In this document: positions 28,436 to 35,899 of the stretch, piece by piece
How the letters are laid out: each line of letters opens with the position of its first letter
Position numbering within the stretch: the first letter of the stretch is position 1
Assembly: GCA_029255645.1 (NCBI GenBank)
Contig: JANLJE010000044.1
Location: forward strand, 1-38,474
DNA length: 38,474 bases
Origin: Comamonadaceae bacterium
GTDB taxonomy: Bacteria > Pseudomonadota > Gammaproteobacteria > Burkholderiales > Rhodocyclaceae
Direction: 5' to 3'
Position numbers and translations under genes: made by a program
The notes under the pieces: generated by a model
Seen by the model: the letters and a program-made list of their open reading frames with translations, nothing else
What the model was told of the DNA's origin: nothing
Databases searched by the model: none

Positions 28436-28634
28436 TCCGCTTCGGTGGCTTCTTGCTGCTGGCGGTTGTCTGCCGGTTGTCTGCCGGTTGTCTGCCGGTT
28501 GTCTGCCGGTTGTCTGCCGACACCTGCCCGCAACAGCAAGGTGTTCCCCGATGGCACGGCAACGAGCCAGCCACCCTTTCTCGCCGTCTTGCACACCAGT
28601 TGGCGGCGGAACTCGAACCTGCCTTTGATCCCTT
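28436..28634. other. Intergenic region between convergent activator and MFS genes
   Basis: About 200 bp with no gene. Holds the five-copy 11-bp tandem repeat at 28464-28518; I saw no clear terminator hairpin. Confidence 0.5.
28464..28518. repeat. 11-bp tandem repeat, five perfect copies
   Basis: GGTTGTCTGCC repeated five times without spacers, directly after the activator gene. Not a CRISPR: unit too short and no spacers. Likely a variable-number repeat. Confidence 0.95.
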
Positions 28635-29852
28635 CTATCTTGCGGGCGGTGCCAGGCGCCGCAACTGCAGGGCCAGCCCCAGCACGCCCAGGACGCAGGC
28701 GCCCAGCACCAGGGCGACTCCCGGCCACTGGCCCCAGCTCCAGGCCAGCCCGGCGAGGCTGCCGGGGATGCTGGCGCCCAGGTAGTAGCCGGTCAGATAC
28801 AAGGCCGCGGCGAGGGCGCGCCGCTCCCGGGCCCGCTCGCCCACCCAGCCGCTGGCCGTGGTGTGGGCCCCGAAAAAGCCGAAGGTAAAGAGGGCCACCC
28901 CCAGGATCACCAGGGCCAGCTTGCTTGCCAGGGTGGTGGCAAGGCCGGTGCCCATCACCATCACCATCAGCCACAGCACGTTTTGCCGCCCCACCCGGTC
29001 CACCAGCCGCCCCGACCAGGCCGAGGCCCAGGTGCCCATGACATAGAGCAGGAAGATCGCCCCCACCGCCGTCTGGCTCAGGTTGAAGGGCGGCGCATGC
29101 AGGCGAAAGCCGAGGTAGTTGTAGAGCCCGACGAAGGCCCCCATGAGCAGAAAGGCGGCCAGAATCAGCCGGGAGAGGCCCGGGTCGCGCAGAATCTGGC
29201 CGAGGTCGGCGAGCAGGGCGGCGGGTTTCAGGGAGCGGCGGTGGAAATGGCGGGAGGCGGGCACGCTCTTCCAGAACAGCAGGGCGGCGAGGGCGCCCAT
29301 GGCCCCGAGCACCAAAAAGGCGGTCTGCCAGTTGCTCCATTCGGCCACCAGGGCGGCGATGAAGCGGCCGCTCATGCCGCCCAGGGCATTGCCGGCAATG
29401 TAGAGGCCCATGGCCCGGCCCTGGGCCCGGGGTGCGACTTCTTCTCCCAGCCAGGCCATGGCGGTAGCGGGCAGGCCGGCAATGAATACGCCTTGCAGGG
29501 CGCGCAGGGCCAGCAACTGGCCGAAGTCGCCGGCGAGCGGCAGCAGCAACGAGAAGAGGGCGGAACCCAAGAGGGAAAGCTTCATCAGGAGGGCCCGGCC
29601 ATAGCGGTCCGACAGGAGGCTCATGGGAATCAGTAGCAAGGCCATGGCCGCCGTGCCCGCCGACACGGAAAGGCTGGCGCTGGCGGGGCTCACGGCGAAT
29701 TCCCGGGTGAGCAGGGGCAACAGCGGCTGGGGACCGTAGAGCAGGGCGAAGGTGGCAAACCCCCCGATGCACATCGCCAGAGTGGCGCGGCGGTAAGCGG
29801 GGGTGCCGGCTTCGAGATAGTCGGAAGCGGGGGCGGCAGGAGAGGGTGACAT
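28635..29852 (-). CDS. MFS transporter
   Basis: A 405-residue major facilitator superfamily permease with twelve predicted helices. After a short N-terminal tail (MSPSPAAPASDYLEAGTPAY) the first helix region reads ATLAMCIGGFATFALLYGPQ then PLLPLL, the pattern of YnfM/YybF-type drug-efflux transporters. The MFS loop motif is SDRYGRALLMKLSLLGSALF, with a second half motif GRLVDRVGRQNVLW. The ATG at 29852 begins the conserved start; the open frame continuing to 30521 runs through the transposon end and resolvase gene and is not coding. The ribosome-binding site is weak. The substrate is unknown. It is the last chromosomal gene before the mobile region. Confidence 0.88.
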   Translation of the reverse strand: MSPSPAAPASDYLEAGTPAYRRATLAMCIGGFATFALLYGPQPLLPLLTREFAVSPASASLSVSAGTAAMALLLIPMSLLSDRYGRALLMKLSLLGSALFSLLLPLAGDFGQLLALRALQGVFIAGLPATAMAWLGEEVAPRAQGRAMGLYIAGNALGGMSGRFIAALVAEWSNWQTAFLVLGAMGALAALLFWKSVPASRHFHRRSLKPAALLADLGQILRDPGLSRLILAAFLLMGAFVGLYNYLGFRLHAPPFNLSQTAVGAIFLLYVMGTWASAWSGRLVDRVGRQNVLWLMVMVMGTGLATTLASKLALVILGVALFTFGFFGAHTTASGWVGERARERRALAAALYLTGYYLGASIPGSLAGLAWSWGQWPGVALVLGACVLGVLGLALQLRRLAPPAR

Positions 29853-30007
29853 GGGGCAGGGGCCAGACTTGAAATGAACCTCGAAACCGCCTCGCAAAGG
29901 CGCGAAGGCAGCCGGATTCTGCAAGGATTGTGCACGGATTGTGCACGGATTTGCAGCGCAGCGGGAGAGCCTGCCAGGCTGGCGGGTAGATGGCAGGCTG
30001 GCGGGTA

Positions 30008-30045
30008 GGGGTCGTCTCAGAAAACGGATCGCAAAGTACGCTAAG
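30008..30045 (+). repeat. 38-bp terminal inverted repeat of a Tn21-subgroup transposon
   Basis: Begins GGGGTCGTCTCAGAAAACGG and ends with TACGCTAAG, the recognisable pattern of Tn3-family/Tn21-subgroup ends (outer tip G-rich, CTCAGAAAACGG core, CGCTAAG inner end). The G-rich tip faces left, so the element extends rightward. The last nucleotides overlap the tnpR stop codon at 30041. Confidence 0.9.
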
Positions 30046-30598
30046 GCTGCGCTGAAGCAGGCAGCCAGCGGTACAGCGTCGGAATGGACACGCCGAGGTT
30101 CTTGGCCACGTCCTTGGGCGGCACGCCGCTGGCCAGCAGCTTCTTGGCCGACTCGATCTTGCTCTCGGTCATCTTTGGCTTGCGGCCTCCTTTGCGGCCT
30201 AGCTGCTTGGCGACTTCCAAGCCGGCGCGGGTGCGCTCGGCGGTCAACTCGCGCTCCATCTCGGCAAGACTGGCCATGACGTGGAAAAAGAAGCGGCCGG
30301 ACGGCGTGCCGGTGTCGATGGAATCGGTGAGGCTCCTGAACTGGACGCCTTGCTTGTGCAGATCGCCGACCAGATCGACCAGTTGCTTGACCGACCGGCC
30401 CAACCGGTCGAGCTTCCAGACGACCAGGGTGTCGCCCTCGCGCAGCATTTCGAGCGTCTTGGTCAAGCCGGGGCGATCTGCCCGCGTGCCGCTCACCTTG
30501 TCTTCGAAGACCTTCTTGCATCCGGCCTTGGTCAAGGCTTCGCGTTGCAACTCCAGGTTCTGATCCTGCGTCGAGACGCGCGCATAGCCGATCAACAT
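30041..30598 (-). CDS. tnpR: Tn3-family resolvase (serine recombinase TnpR)
   Basis: A 185-residue serine recombinase that resolves transposition cointegrates at the res site. The catalytic serine is in GYARVSTQDQN; other resolvase motifs are DKVSGTRADRPGL, VVWKLDRLGRSVKQLVDL and ERTRAGLEVAKQLGRKGGRK. The C-terminal helix-turn-helix reads VPPKDVAKNLGVSIPTLYRW. The ATG at 30598 gives the standard MLIGYARVS start; the frame stays open to 30652 without support. The stop codon lies within the 38-bp terminal repeat. A res site is expected upstream; an inverted repeat CGATGC/GCATCG at 30618-30635 may be part of it. Confidence 0.95.
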   Translation of the reverse strand: MLIGYARVSTQDQNLELQREALTKAGCKKVFEDKVSGTRADRPGLTKTLEMLREGDTLVVWKLDRLGRSVKQLVDLVGDLHKQGVQFRSLTDSIDTGTPSGRFFFHVMASLAEMERELTAERTRAGLEVAKQLGRKGGRKPKMTESKIESAKKLLASGVPPKDVAKNLGVSIPTLYRWLPASAQP

Positions 30599-30617
30599 GG
30601 CTTGTCTCGCGCTTGGT

Positions 30618-30635
30618 CGATGCGTTCTTGCATCG
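30618..30635. promoter_or_regulatory. Inverted repeat upstream of tnpR, possible res subsite
   Basis: CGATGC and GCATCG, perfect 6-bp arms with a 6-nt gap, 20 bp before the tnpR start. Resolvases bind and repress at such positions; the assignment is by location only. Confidence 0.35.
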
Positions 30636-30659
30636 CCTGCATGACGATCCACCAGCCGA

Positions 30660-30935
30660 TCACGATGCGCCGTCCGCAGACAGGCCCTTGCCGGTGGGGC
30701 CGATCACCACGGTATGGCCCGTGTCGACGCCATCGAATTCAAATTTCATCGGAATTAACGTGGTGCAGTTGCCAATGATGATTTTGGCGATGTCTGCCTT
30801 GTCTTTCAGATCGCCAACCGACGTTTCCGCCATCCAGAAGGACTTGCCTGAACGTGGCTCATGGCGTGGCTCATGGTTGGTCAGGTCGATCACGAAGGAG
30901 GGGCCGAACATCGGCGGCTTGTTGTCGTCAGTCAT
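30660..30935 (-). CDS. Hypothetical protein, third gene of the mntA-hepT operon
   Basis: I do not recognise this 91-residue protein. It starts MTDDNKPPMFGPSFVIDLTN, has a middle part with KIIIGNCTTLIPMKFEFDGV, and ends DTGHTVVIGPTGKGLSADGAS. The GHTVVIGPTGKG run recalls a P-loop start as in VirB4/TrbE ATPases, but the Walker lysine-serine is not in place and the protein stops there, so it could be a truncated fusion. Its ATG overlaps the hepT stop codon (ATGA), so it is translated with the toxin-antitoxin pair. The stop lies 61 bp before tnpR, where the res region should be. Confidence 0.55.
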   Translation of the reverse strand: MTDDNKPPMFGPSFVIDLTNHEPRHEPRSGKSFWMAETSVGDLKDKADIAKIIIGNCTTLIPMKFEFDGVDTGHTVVIGPTGKGLSADGAS

Positions 30936-31318
30936 GGTTCCATCCCATAGTCGTTGCGGTCTTCATCATCGGCATCCTGGCGCACGGCGGGCAGTTGCTT
31001 GAGCAACGCCGGCAGCCATTCTTGTACCGTCTCCCACACCACATCGAGGTTGATGTCGAAATAGCCGTGGGCCATGCGATTACGCATATTGCGCATGCTG
31101 CGCCACGGCACATCGTCATGCGCCTGGGTGAACTCGGCGTAGCCGTCCATCACCTTCGTGGCAGCCTCGCCGATAATGATCAGGCTCATGATGACGGCCT
31201 GCTGGGTGCGTTTGTCGGCCAGGAAGTCGTCCTTGGCCATCTCTTCCACGAAGCTGCGCGCGTCGCTTGCGGCTTGCTGGATGTGGTCAAGGTAATCGGG
31301 CAGGCGGTTTTCGCTCAT
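30932..31318 (-). CDS. hepT: HEPN-family toxin HepT (DUF86)
   Basis: A 128-residue all-helical HEPN protein. The conserved Rx4HxY motif is intact in MRNMRNRMAHGYFDINLDVV, so it should be an active toxin. Known HepT proteins act as RNases and are blocked when the partner MntA AMPylates the Tyr of this motif. It overlaps mntA by 4 bp and the downstream unknown gene by 4 bp. Tn3-family elements often carry toxin-antitoxin pairs next to tnpR, as here. Confidence 0.9.
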   Translation of the reverse strand: MSENRLPDYLDHIQQAASDARSFVEEMAKDDFLADKRTQQAVIMSLIIIGEAATKVMDGYAEFTQAHDDVPWRSMRNMRNRMAHGYFDINLDVVWETVQEWLPALLKQLPAVRQDADDEDRNDYGMEP

Positions 31319-31605
31319 ACCGGCTGTGCCTCCGCAAGCACCTTGGCTCGGAACTTCGGCGGTAGGTCGCCGGGAGTCAGTAGATCGACGTCAACGCCGA
31401 GCAGCGATTTCAGTTCTTCTTCCAAATCACCTAAGTCCAACAACGTGGCACCGGGCAGCGCATCGACCAACAGGTCGAGGTCGCTGCCATCCCGGTCGGT
31501 GCCATGCAGCACCGAACCGAAGACGCGCGGGTTCGCGGTGCGAAAGCGGCCTACCGCCTCACGCACTGCACTTCGCTTCATGTCAAGCACAACAGACGGT
31601 CGCAT
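31315..31605 (-). CDS. mntA: MNT-family nucleotidyltransferase antitoxin MntA
   Basis: A 96-residue minimal nucleotidyltransferase. The catalytic GSx10DxD motif is intact in FGSVLHGTDRDGSDLDLLVD. MntA-type antitoxins AMPylate HepT. The ATG at 31605 is preferred to one at 31611 because AAAGGA then has a workable distance; the alternative adds only Met-Pro. The gene precedes hepT with a 4-bp overlap, antitoxin first, and is served by the promoter at 31636-31664. Confidence 0.9.
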   Translation of the reverse strand: MRPSVVLDMKRSAVREAVGRFRTANPRVFGSVLHGTDRDGSDLDLLVDALPGATLLDLGDLEEELKSLLGVDVDLLTPGDLPPKFRAKVLAEAQPV

Positions 31606-31622
31606 GGGCATCCTTTCTTATC

Positions 31623-31664
31623 GAAACTCGTTGAGATGATATGCAATCAAGAATAGAGTTTCAA
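31623..31664 (-). promoter_or_regulatory. Sigma-70 promoter of mntA-hepT with flanking inverted repeat
   Basis: On the minus strand, TTGAAA (31664-31659) and TATCAT (31641-31636) are separated by exactly 17 nt. GAAACTC at 31623-31629 and GAGTTTC at 31656-31662 form an inverted repeat, one arm over the -35 element and one at the expected start point, a plausible operator for autoregulation. Confidence 0.7.
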
Positions 31665-31764
31665 GAACTATTTTCGAGAACCGCAATGCCTTGATTTCCC
31701 GTGCCGCGCCGGTTGCCTTGGCGGGCTTGTCGCAAACCTACGTTTTCAAGAAGAAGGAAACTGC

Positions 31765-31945
31765 ATGCCACGCCGTTCGATCCCGACACATGCTCGAACA
31801 CATCGGACGCCTCAAGGCGTGGCAGGCGCTCGACCTACCTGCTGGCATTGAGCGGTCGGTGTACCAGAACCGGTTGCTCAAGATCGCCCGCGAGGGTGGC
31901 CAGATGACGCCCGCCGACCTGGCCAAGTTCGAGGCGTAGCGCCGC
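31765..31945 (+). pseudogene. tnpA: Remnant of Tn21-type transposase tnpA with internal deletion
   Basis: The start of tnpA is preserved: ATG at 31765 after AAGGAAA, coding MPRRSI, the normal Tn21-subgroup TnpA beginning. The sequence then jumps, out of frame, to the part of TnpA around residue 200-250: [20 protein letters not shown], then [20 protein letters not shown] and [11 protein letters not shown]. About 190 codons are missing. A TAG replaces the Gln codon of the usual FEPQRRY, and after the two Arg codons the gene is cut at 31946 by the terminal repeat of the inner transposon. It is divergent from tnpR, as in Tn3-like arrangements. It cannot make active transposase. Confidence 0.85.
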
Positions 31946-31993
31946 TGTCATTTTCAGAAGACGACCGCACCAAACATCAGAAGTCGATTGCAC
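31946..31993 (+). repeat. Terminal inverted repeat and transposase-binding repeat of a Tn402/Tn5053-type transposon
   Basis: The 25 bp at 31946-31970 begin TGTCATTTTCAGAAGACGAC and match the Tn402/Tn5053 end with one change. A second copy of the inner 17 bp (TCAGAAGTCGATTGCAC, 31977-31993) follows 23 bp after the first (31954-31970), as expected of TniA-binding repeats in this family. Confidence 0.88.
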
Positions 31994-32186
31994 TGTGCCG
32001 GTGAAAGAAAAAAACTGACTAAATTCAGTACGCGCTAAACCTGCCTGTAGGGGCCAACCGACAAGCTGGGTACCTTGGCTCGGGGTCGAACTTGGCGTTG
32101 AGTTCATTGGGCGCTGTCAGATAGGGTCTTGCTCTCATCACACAACCTGCTAAGATAGTAATAGATTACTTTCTTTTGGATTGGCG
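31994..32186. promoter_or_regulatory. Leader region of the efflux operon with candidate promoter
   Basis: No gene is seen between the transposon end and tetR. A sigma-70-like pair TTGCTC (32129-32134) and TAAGAT (32151-32156), 16 nt apart, precedes the regulator gene, and the palindrome at 32152-32175 covers its -10 element. An ACTGA/TCAGT inverted repeat lies at 32014-32029. Confidence 0.55.
32152..32175. promoter_or_regulatory. Palindromic operator upstream of the TetR gene
   Basis: A near-perfect 24-bp palindrome: arms AAGA-T-AGTAAT and ATTACT-T-TCTT around a central AG, with one mismatched pair. The inner core AGTAATAGATTACT (32157-32170) has perfect 6-bp arms. It overlaps the -10 element and ends 11 bp before the tetR start codon, the classic site for autorepression by a TetR dimer. 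Confidence 0.8.
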
Positions 32187-32795
32187 ATGAGCGAACACCC
32201 TAAGCACCTTCCGGCTGATGAACGGAGAGCGGCCACCGTAGAGGCGGTGATCAATCTGGCGGCTGAGCAGAATCCCAGCGACATCACCACCACGGCGATC
32301 GCGCAGCGCATGGGCCTGACCCAAGGCGCGCTGTTCCGGCACTTCCCCACCAAGGATGCCATTCTCGAAGCAGTGATGACATGGGTGGCGGAACGTCTTC
32401 TTTCCCGAGTAGACAGGGCGGCACAGAACGTGACTTCTCCTCTTGCCGCGCTGGAAGCGGTCTTCATGGCTCATATCGACTTCGTTTCCGAGCATCCGGG
32501 TGTGCCACGGATGCTCTTCGGAGAATTGCAGCGGCCCGGAGAAACACTCCCTAAAAGGATGGTTCAGACCTTAATTCAACGGTACGGAGAACGCTTGCGC
32601 CATCTACTGGAGCGGGGCAAGGCGATAGGCGAGCTTGATGCCAACCTCGATATCGAGGCTGCCTCGGTATCGTTCATCGGCTCCATCCAGGGCTTGGTGA
32701 TGCAGTCACTCATCGCGGGTGACGCCGCTCGCATCCGTCGCGATGCCTCTGGTGTTTTTGCAATCTATCGTCGTGGCATTGGGAGTGAGTCATGA
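32187..32795 (+). CDS. TetR-family transcriptional regulator
   Basis: A 202-residue repressor. The N-terminal helix-turn-helix is typical: ITTTAIAQRMGLTQGALFRH then FPTKDAILEAVM. The C-terminal ligand domain (about 70-200) is all-helical and of unknown specificity. The ATG at 32187, preceded by TTGGATTGGCG, follows a palindromic operator. The stop codon overlaps the ATG of the membrane fusion gene, so regulator and transporter are translated as one operon. Such regulators usually release DNA on binding the transporter's substrate, so the operon is probably induced by a toxic small molecule. Confidence 0.92.
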   Translation: MSEHPKHLPADERRAATVEAVINLAAEQNPSDITTTAIAQRMGLTQGALFRHFPTKDAILEAVMTWVAERLLSRVDRAAQNVTSPLAALEAVFMAHIDFVSEHPGVPRMLFGELQRPGETLPKRMVQTLIQRYGERLRHLLERGKAIGELDANLDIEAASVSFIGSIQGLVMQSLIAGDAARIRRDASGVFAIYRRGIGSES

Positions 32796-33943
32796 AATTT
32801 CCACCCTTACAACGCCGCACACTGGCACTTGTCGTAATCATCATTCCGCTTCTACTACTTTTCATCTATGTTGCTTTGCGTTCAGGGCCATTGGCTCCTA
32901 TTGCAGCTACTGTCAGCACGGTAGAGTCCCGCTCCGTTGCCCCAGCATTAGCTGGTATAGGGACAGTACAAGCGCGCTTTACTTACAAAATCGGCCCCAC
33001 CGTTGCCGGGCGCGTCAAGCGGTTGGATGTGCATGTCGGCGATATCGTTAAGGCAGGGCAAGTGCTCGGTGAAATGGATGCGGTGGACCTGGACGATCGC
33101 GTTAGCGCTCAGCAGGCTGCAATCAAGAGTTCCGAAGCTGCACTTCGACAGGCTGCGGCCAAAGAAACTTTCGCGCAGACACAGGCCACACGCTATGAGC
33201 AGCTTTTATCGGTGCGTGGCACCAGCGAAGAAACGGTAGTCACCAAACGGCAAGAACTGGCTGTGGCGAGCGCGGCATTGGTCGCCTCGCGAGAAGATAT
33301 CGCGCGTCTGCGCGCAGAGTTGGAAGCGCTCCGCGCTCAACGCGGAAACTTGCGGTTGGTGGCACCGGTTGCCGGACTGGTCGCAGCACGCGATGCAGAC
33401 CCTGGCACCACGGTGGTGGCGGGGCAAGCGGTAATCGAAGTAATTGACACCGCAAGCCTGTGGGTTGATACACGCTTTGATCAAATCAGTGCCGAGGGAC
33501 TGGCTATAGGGCTTCCAGCCAAGATTGTTCTGAGATCACGGCGATCTCAGGCAGTGGCGGGACACGTATTGCGAATCGAGCCTCGTGCCGATGCCGTGAC
33601 TGAGGAAACCCTGGCAAAAATCGTTTTCAACGCGCCTCCAGTACCTCTTCCACCATTGGGTGAGTTGGCGGAGGTGACTGTGCAACTGGGCGAATTGCCT
33701 GCCGCGCCGACCATCTCCAATGCCGCAATTCGGACAGTCGATGGAAAACGCGGTGTATGGAAGCTGGTTGAAGGAGGTTTGACTTTCACTCCGGTCGTGC
33801 TGGGCCGCTCCAGTCTTGATGGCCTGGTTCAGGTGCTCGAGGGCTTGAGCGTTGGCGACCAGATCGTGCTCTACAGCGAAAAGACACTCAGCGCCAAGAG
33901 TCGGATTAACATCGTCGATCGTCTGCCAGGAGTCTCACCGTGA
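32792..33943 (+). CDS. HlyD/DevB-type periplasmic membrane fusion protein
   Basis: A 383-residue adaptor of a tripartite exporter. It has one N-terminal membrane helix (LALVVIIIPLLLLFIYVALR), a biotinyl-lipoyl-like domain (IGPTVAGRVKRLDVHVGDIV and APVAGLVAARDADPGTTVVA), a coiled-coil hairpin (about 110-190, rich in Ala/Glu/Gln), and a beta-barrel domain. It would bridge the inner membrane ABC permease to the outer membrane channel encoded three genes downstream. The ATG overlaps the tetR stop, and its own stop overlaps the GTG start of the permease gene. Confidence 0.9.
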   Translation: MKFPPLQRRTLALVVIIIPLLLLFIYVALRSGPLAPIAATVSTVESRSVAPALAGIGTVQARFTYKIGPTVAGRVKRLDVHVGDIVKAGQVLGEMDAVDLDDRVSAQQAAIKSSEAALRQAAAKETFAQTQATRYEQLLSVRGTSEETVVTKRQELAVASAALVASREDIARLRAELEALRAQRGNLRLVAPVAGLVAARDADPGTTVVAGQAVIEVIDTASLWVDTRFDQISAEGLAIGLPAKIVLRSRRSQAVAGHVLRIEPRADAVTEETLAKIVFNAPPVPLPPLGELAEVTVQLGELPAAPTISNAAIRTVDGKRGVWKLVEGGLTFTPVVLGRSSLDGLVQVLEGLSVGDQIVLYSEKTLSAKSRINIVDRLPGVSP

Positions 33944-35142
33944 TAAGCCTGGCCGGACGTGACATCCTTCATGCCTGGGGGAAATTCATCTTTACGGGCA
34001 TCGGCCTGGGCCTGTTGATTGGCGTCACGCTGACCATGGCGGGTGTGTATCGCGGCATGGTCGATGACGGTAAGGTGTTGCTGGACAACAGTGGTGCCAA
34101 CTTGTGGGTGGTACAGAAAGATACCCTGGGCCCTTATGCCGAGTCTTCCAGCATCCCTGATGACCTGTGGCGCAGCATCCGCACCCTGCCGGGCGTCGCA
34201 GAGGCCGCCAATGTGACCTACCTGACCATGCAGGTCGGAAGAGGTGAAAAGGATGTGCGCGCCATGGTCGTGGGCATTGCGGCAGGCGAACCGGGAACAT
34301 CGGGTTGGCCACCTCAATTGGTCGCGGGGCGCCAGATTACACGTGGCCACTATGAGGCGGTCGCGGACATCGCCACCGGGTTTCGGCTGGGCGATGAGGT
34401 GAAAATTCGCCGCAACCATTACACAGTAGTTGGCCTGACCCGCCGCATGGTGTCCTCCAGTGGCGACCCAATGGTGTTCATCCCACTCAAGGATGCGCAA
34501 GAAGCGCAATTCCTCAAAGACAACGACGCCATTCTGATGCAGCGTCGCCGCACCGAAGCCAATCCGGCCTTTAACCGCCCCGGCGTGCCTGGTCTGCTCG
34601 ATGCTGTGATTGCCTCACAAACCAGTAACAACTCGGTAAATGCGGTGCTGGTGCGTATCCAATCTGAATACTCCCCGCAGGAGGTGGCTGAACCGATACG
34701 GCGCTGGAAACGGCTCACGGTTTATGACCGCGCGCAGATGGAAGAGATTTTAGTGGGAAAACTCATTGCCACATCCGCCAAGCAAATCGCCATGTTCCTA
34801 GTGATTCTGGCTGTGGTCAGCGCCGCCATCGTGGCGTTCATCATCTACACCCTGACGATGGACAAAATTCGCGAAATCGCAGTGCTCAAGCTCATCGGCA
34901 CACGCAACCGCACGATTTCGGGAATGATCTTGCAGCAGGCGTTGGTACTTGGGGTCATCGGTTTTGTCGTTGGCAAGATCACGGCTACCTTCGCTGCACC
35001 CTTGTTTCCCAAATACGTATTGCTGATGCCCATTGATTCAATCTTGGGTTTCTTCGCGGTGATGGTTATTTGTGTGCTGGCCAGCGTTGTCGCCATCCGT
35101 ATGGCGCTGAAGGTCGATCCGGCCGAAGCGATTGGAGGCTGA
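33940..35142 (+). CDS. ABC transporter permease, FtsX/MacB (DevC-like) type
   Basis: A 400-residue membrane protein with the MacB/FtsX layout: one N-terminal helix (FIFTGIGLGLLIGVTLTMAG), a large periplasmic domain (about 45-270), and three C-terminal helices (IAMFLVILAVVSAAIVAFII; MILQQALVLGVIGFVVGKIT; LGFFAVMVICVLASVVAIRM). The cytoplasmic ends carry EIAVLKLIGTRNRTI, the FtsX-type coupling helix, and ALKVDPAEAIGG, the typical C terminus. This mechanotransmission type drives efflux of periplasmic substrates through a TolC-like channel. It starts with GTG overlapping the previous stop (GTGA). Confidence 0.9.
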   Translation: MISLAGRDILHAWGKFIFTGIGLGLLIGVTLTMAGVYRGMVDDGKVLLDNSGANLWVVQKDTLGPYAESSSIPDDLWRSIRTLPGVAEAANVTYLTMQVGRGEKDVRAMVVGIAAGEPGTSGWPPQLVAGRQITRGHYEAVADIATGFRLGDEVKIRRNHYTVVGLTRRMVSSSGDPMVFIPLKDAQEAQFLKDNDAILMQRRRTEANPAFNRPGVPGLLDAVIASQTSNNSVNAVLVRIQSEYSPQEVAEPIRRWKRLTVYDRAQMEEILVGKLIATSAKQIAMFLVILAVVSAAIVAFIIYTLTMDKIREIAVLKLIGTRNRTISGMILQQALVLGVIGFVVGKITATFAAPLFPKYVLLMPIDSILGFFAVMVICVLASVVAIRMALKVDPAEAIGG

Positions 35143-35144
35143 AC

Positions 35145-35855
35145 ATGACGGCAAAAGGCATTCACATCGAAGGCTTGAGCAAGCGTTACGGAGAGGGAGA
35201 CACTGCGGTTCTCGCCTTGAAGAACGTGAACATGCAGGTTGCGCCGGGCGAGGTGGTTGGCCTGATCGGCCCATCCGGTTCCGGCAAGAGCACGTTGCTC
35301 AAGTGCCTGGGAGCCGTGATTGACCCCACCGCCGGTCGCATGGTGCTGGGAAACGAGGTGATTTTCGACGATGAATGGAAAGTGCGCGACCTGCGGGCTT
35401 TGCGCCGCGACAAGATCGGTTTCGTGTTTCAAGCGCCGTACCTGATCCCGTTTCTCGATGTCACCGATAACGTGGCGCTCTTGCCGATGCTCGCGGGTGT
35501 CGGCAATGACGATGCGCGAAAACGCGCGCTCGAACTGCTCACCGCGCTGGATGTGCAGCACCGCGCCAAGGCCATGCCGTCACAACTCTCAGGCGGAGAA
35601 CAGCAACGCGTGGCTATTGCTCGCGGCTTGGTCAATCGACCACCAGTGATCCTGGCTGATGAACCAACAGCACCGCTGGATTCGGTGCGTGCGATGTCTG
35701 TCATCCGCATCCTCAACGACATGGCTCGGCGTTTTGAAACCGCCGTCATCGTCGTCACGCACGACGAAAAAATCATCCCGACGTTCAAGCGCATTTACCA
35801 CATCCGCGATGGCGTCACTCACGAGGAAGCGGGTGAAGGGCGCAGTTTTGAATGA
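35145..35855 (+). CDS. ABC transporter ATP-binding protein, MacB/LolD (DevA-like) type
   Basis: A 236-residue ATPase that powers the preceding permease. Walker A is GPSGSGKST, the Q-loop is GFVFQAPYLIPFLDVTDNVA, the signature is QLSGGEQQRVAIARGL, Walker B is VILADEPTAPLDS, and the switch His is in VIVVTHDEK. The DEPTAPLDS D-loop differs slightly from the usual DEPTGALDS but keeps the key residues. ATG at 35145 follows GGAGG. It ends 2 bp after the permease operon rhythm continues: a Met codon overlapping its stop opens the frame of the cytochrome gene, whose likely start is 35900. Confidence 0.93.
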   Translation: MTAKGIHIEGLSKRYGEGDTAVLALKNVNMQVAPGEVVGLIGPSGSGKSTLLKCLGAVIDPTAGRMVLGNEVIFDDEWKVRDLRALRRDKIGFVFQAPYLIPFLDVTDNVALLPMLAGVGNDDARKRALELLTALDVQHRAKAMPSQLSGGEQQRVAIARGLVNRPPVILADEPTAPLDSVRAMSVIRILNDMARRFETAVIVVTHDEKIIPTFKRIYHIRDGVTHEEAGEGRSFE

Positions 35856-35899
35856 CTGCACCACTCGTTATCGATGTCGCTGAGAAAAGAAGAGGTCTC

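Noticed and set aside
28464..28518. CRISPR array
   Set aside because: The repeat unit is only 11 bp, without spacers; it is a simple tandem repeat.
28303..29946. 547-codon minus-strand frame spanning the tandem repeat and MFS gene
   Set aside because: It is a different frame from the MFS transporter, whose membrane-helix pattern is clear in the 28635-29852 frame.
29853..30521. N-terminal extension of the MFS transporter
   Set aside because: The frame merely stays open through the 38-bp transposon end and antiframe of tnpR; the transporter starts at 29852.
30660..30935. A functional VirB4/TrbE conjugation ATPase fragment
   Set aside because: Only a short GHTxxxGPTG match at the very end; the Walker Lys-Ser is missing and the rest is not recognisable, so it is listed as hypothetical.
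31691..31939. An 82-residue independent gene
   Set aside because: Its second half is the TnpA region around residues 200-250 and its first half is out-of-frame leader; it is a tnpA remnant.
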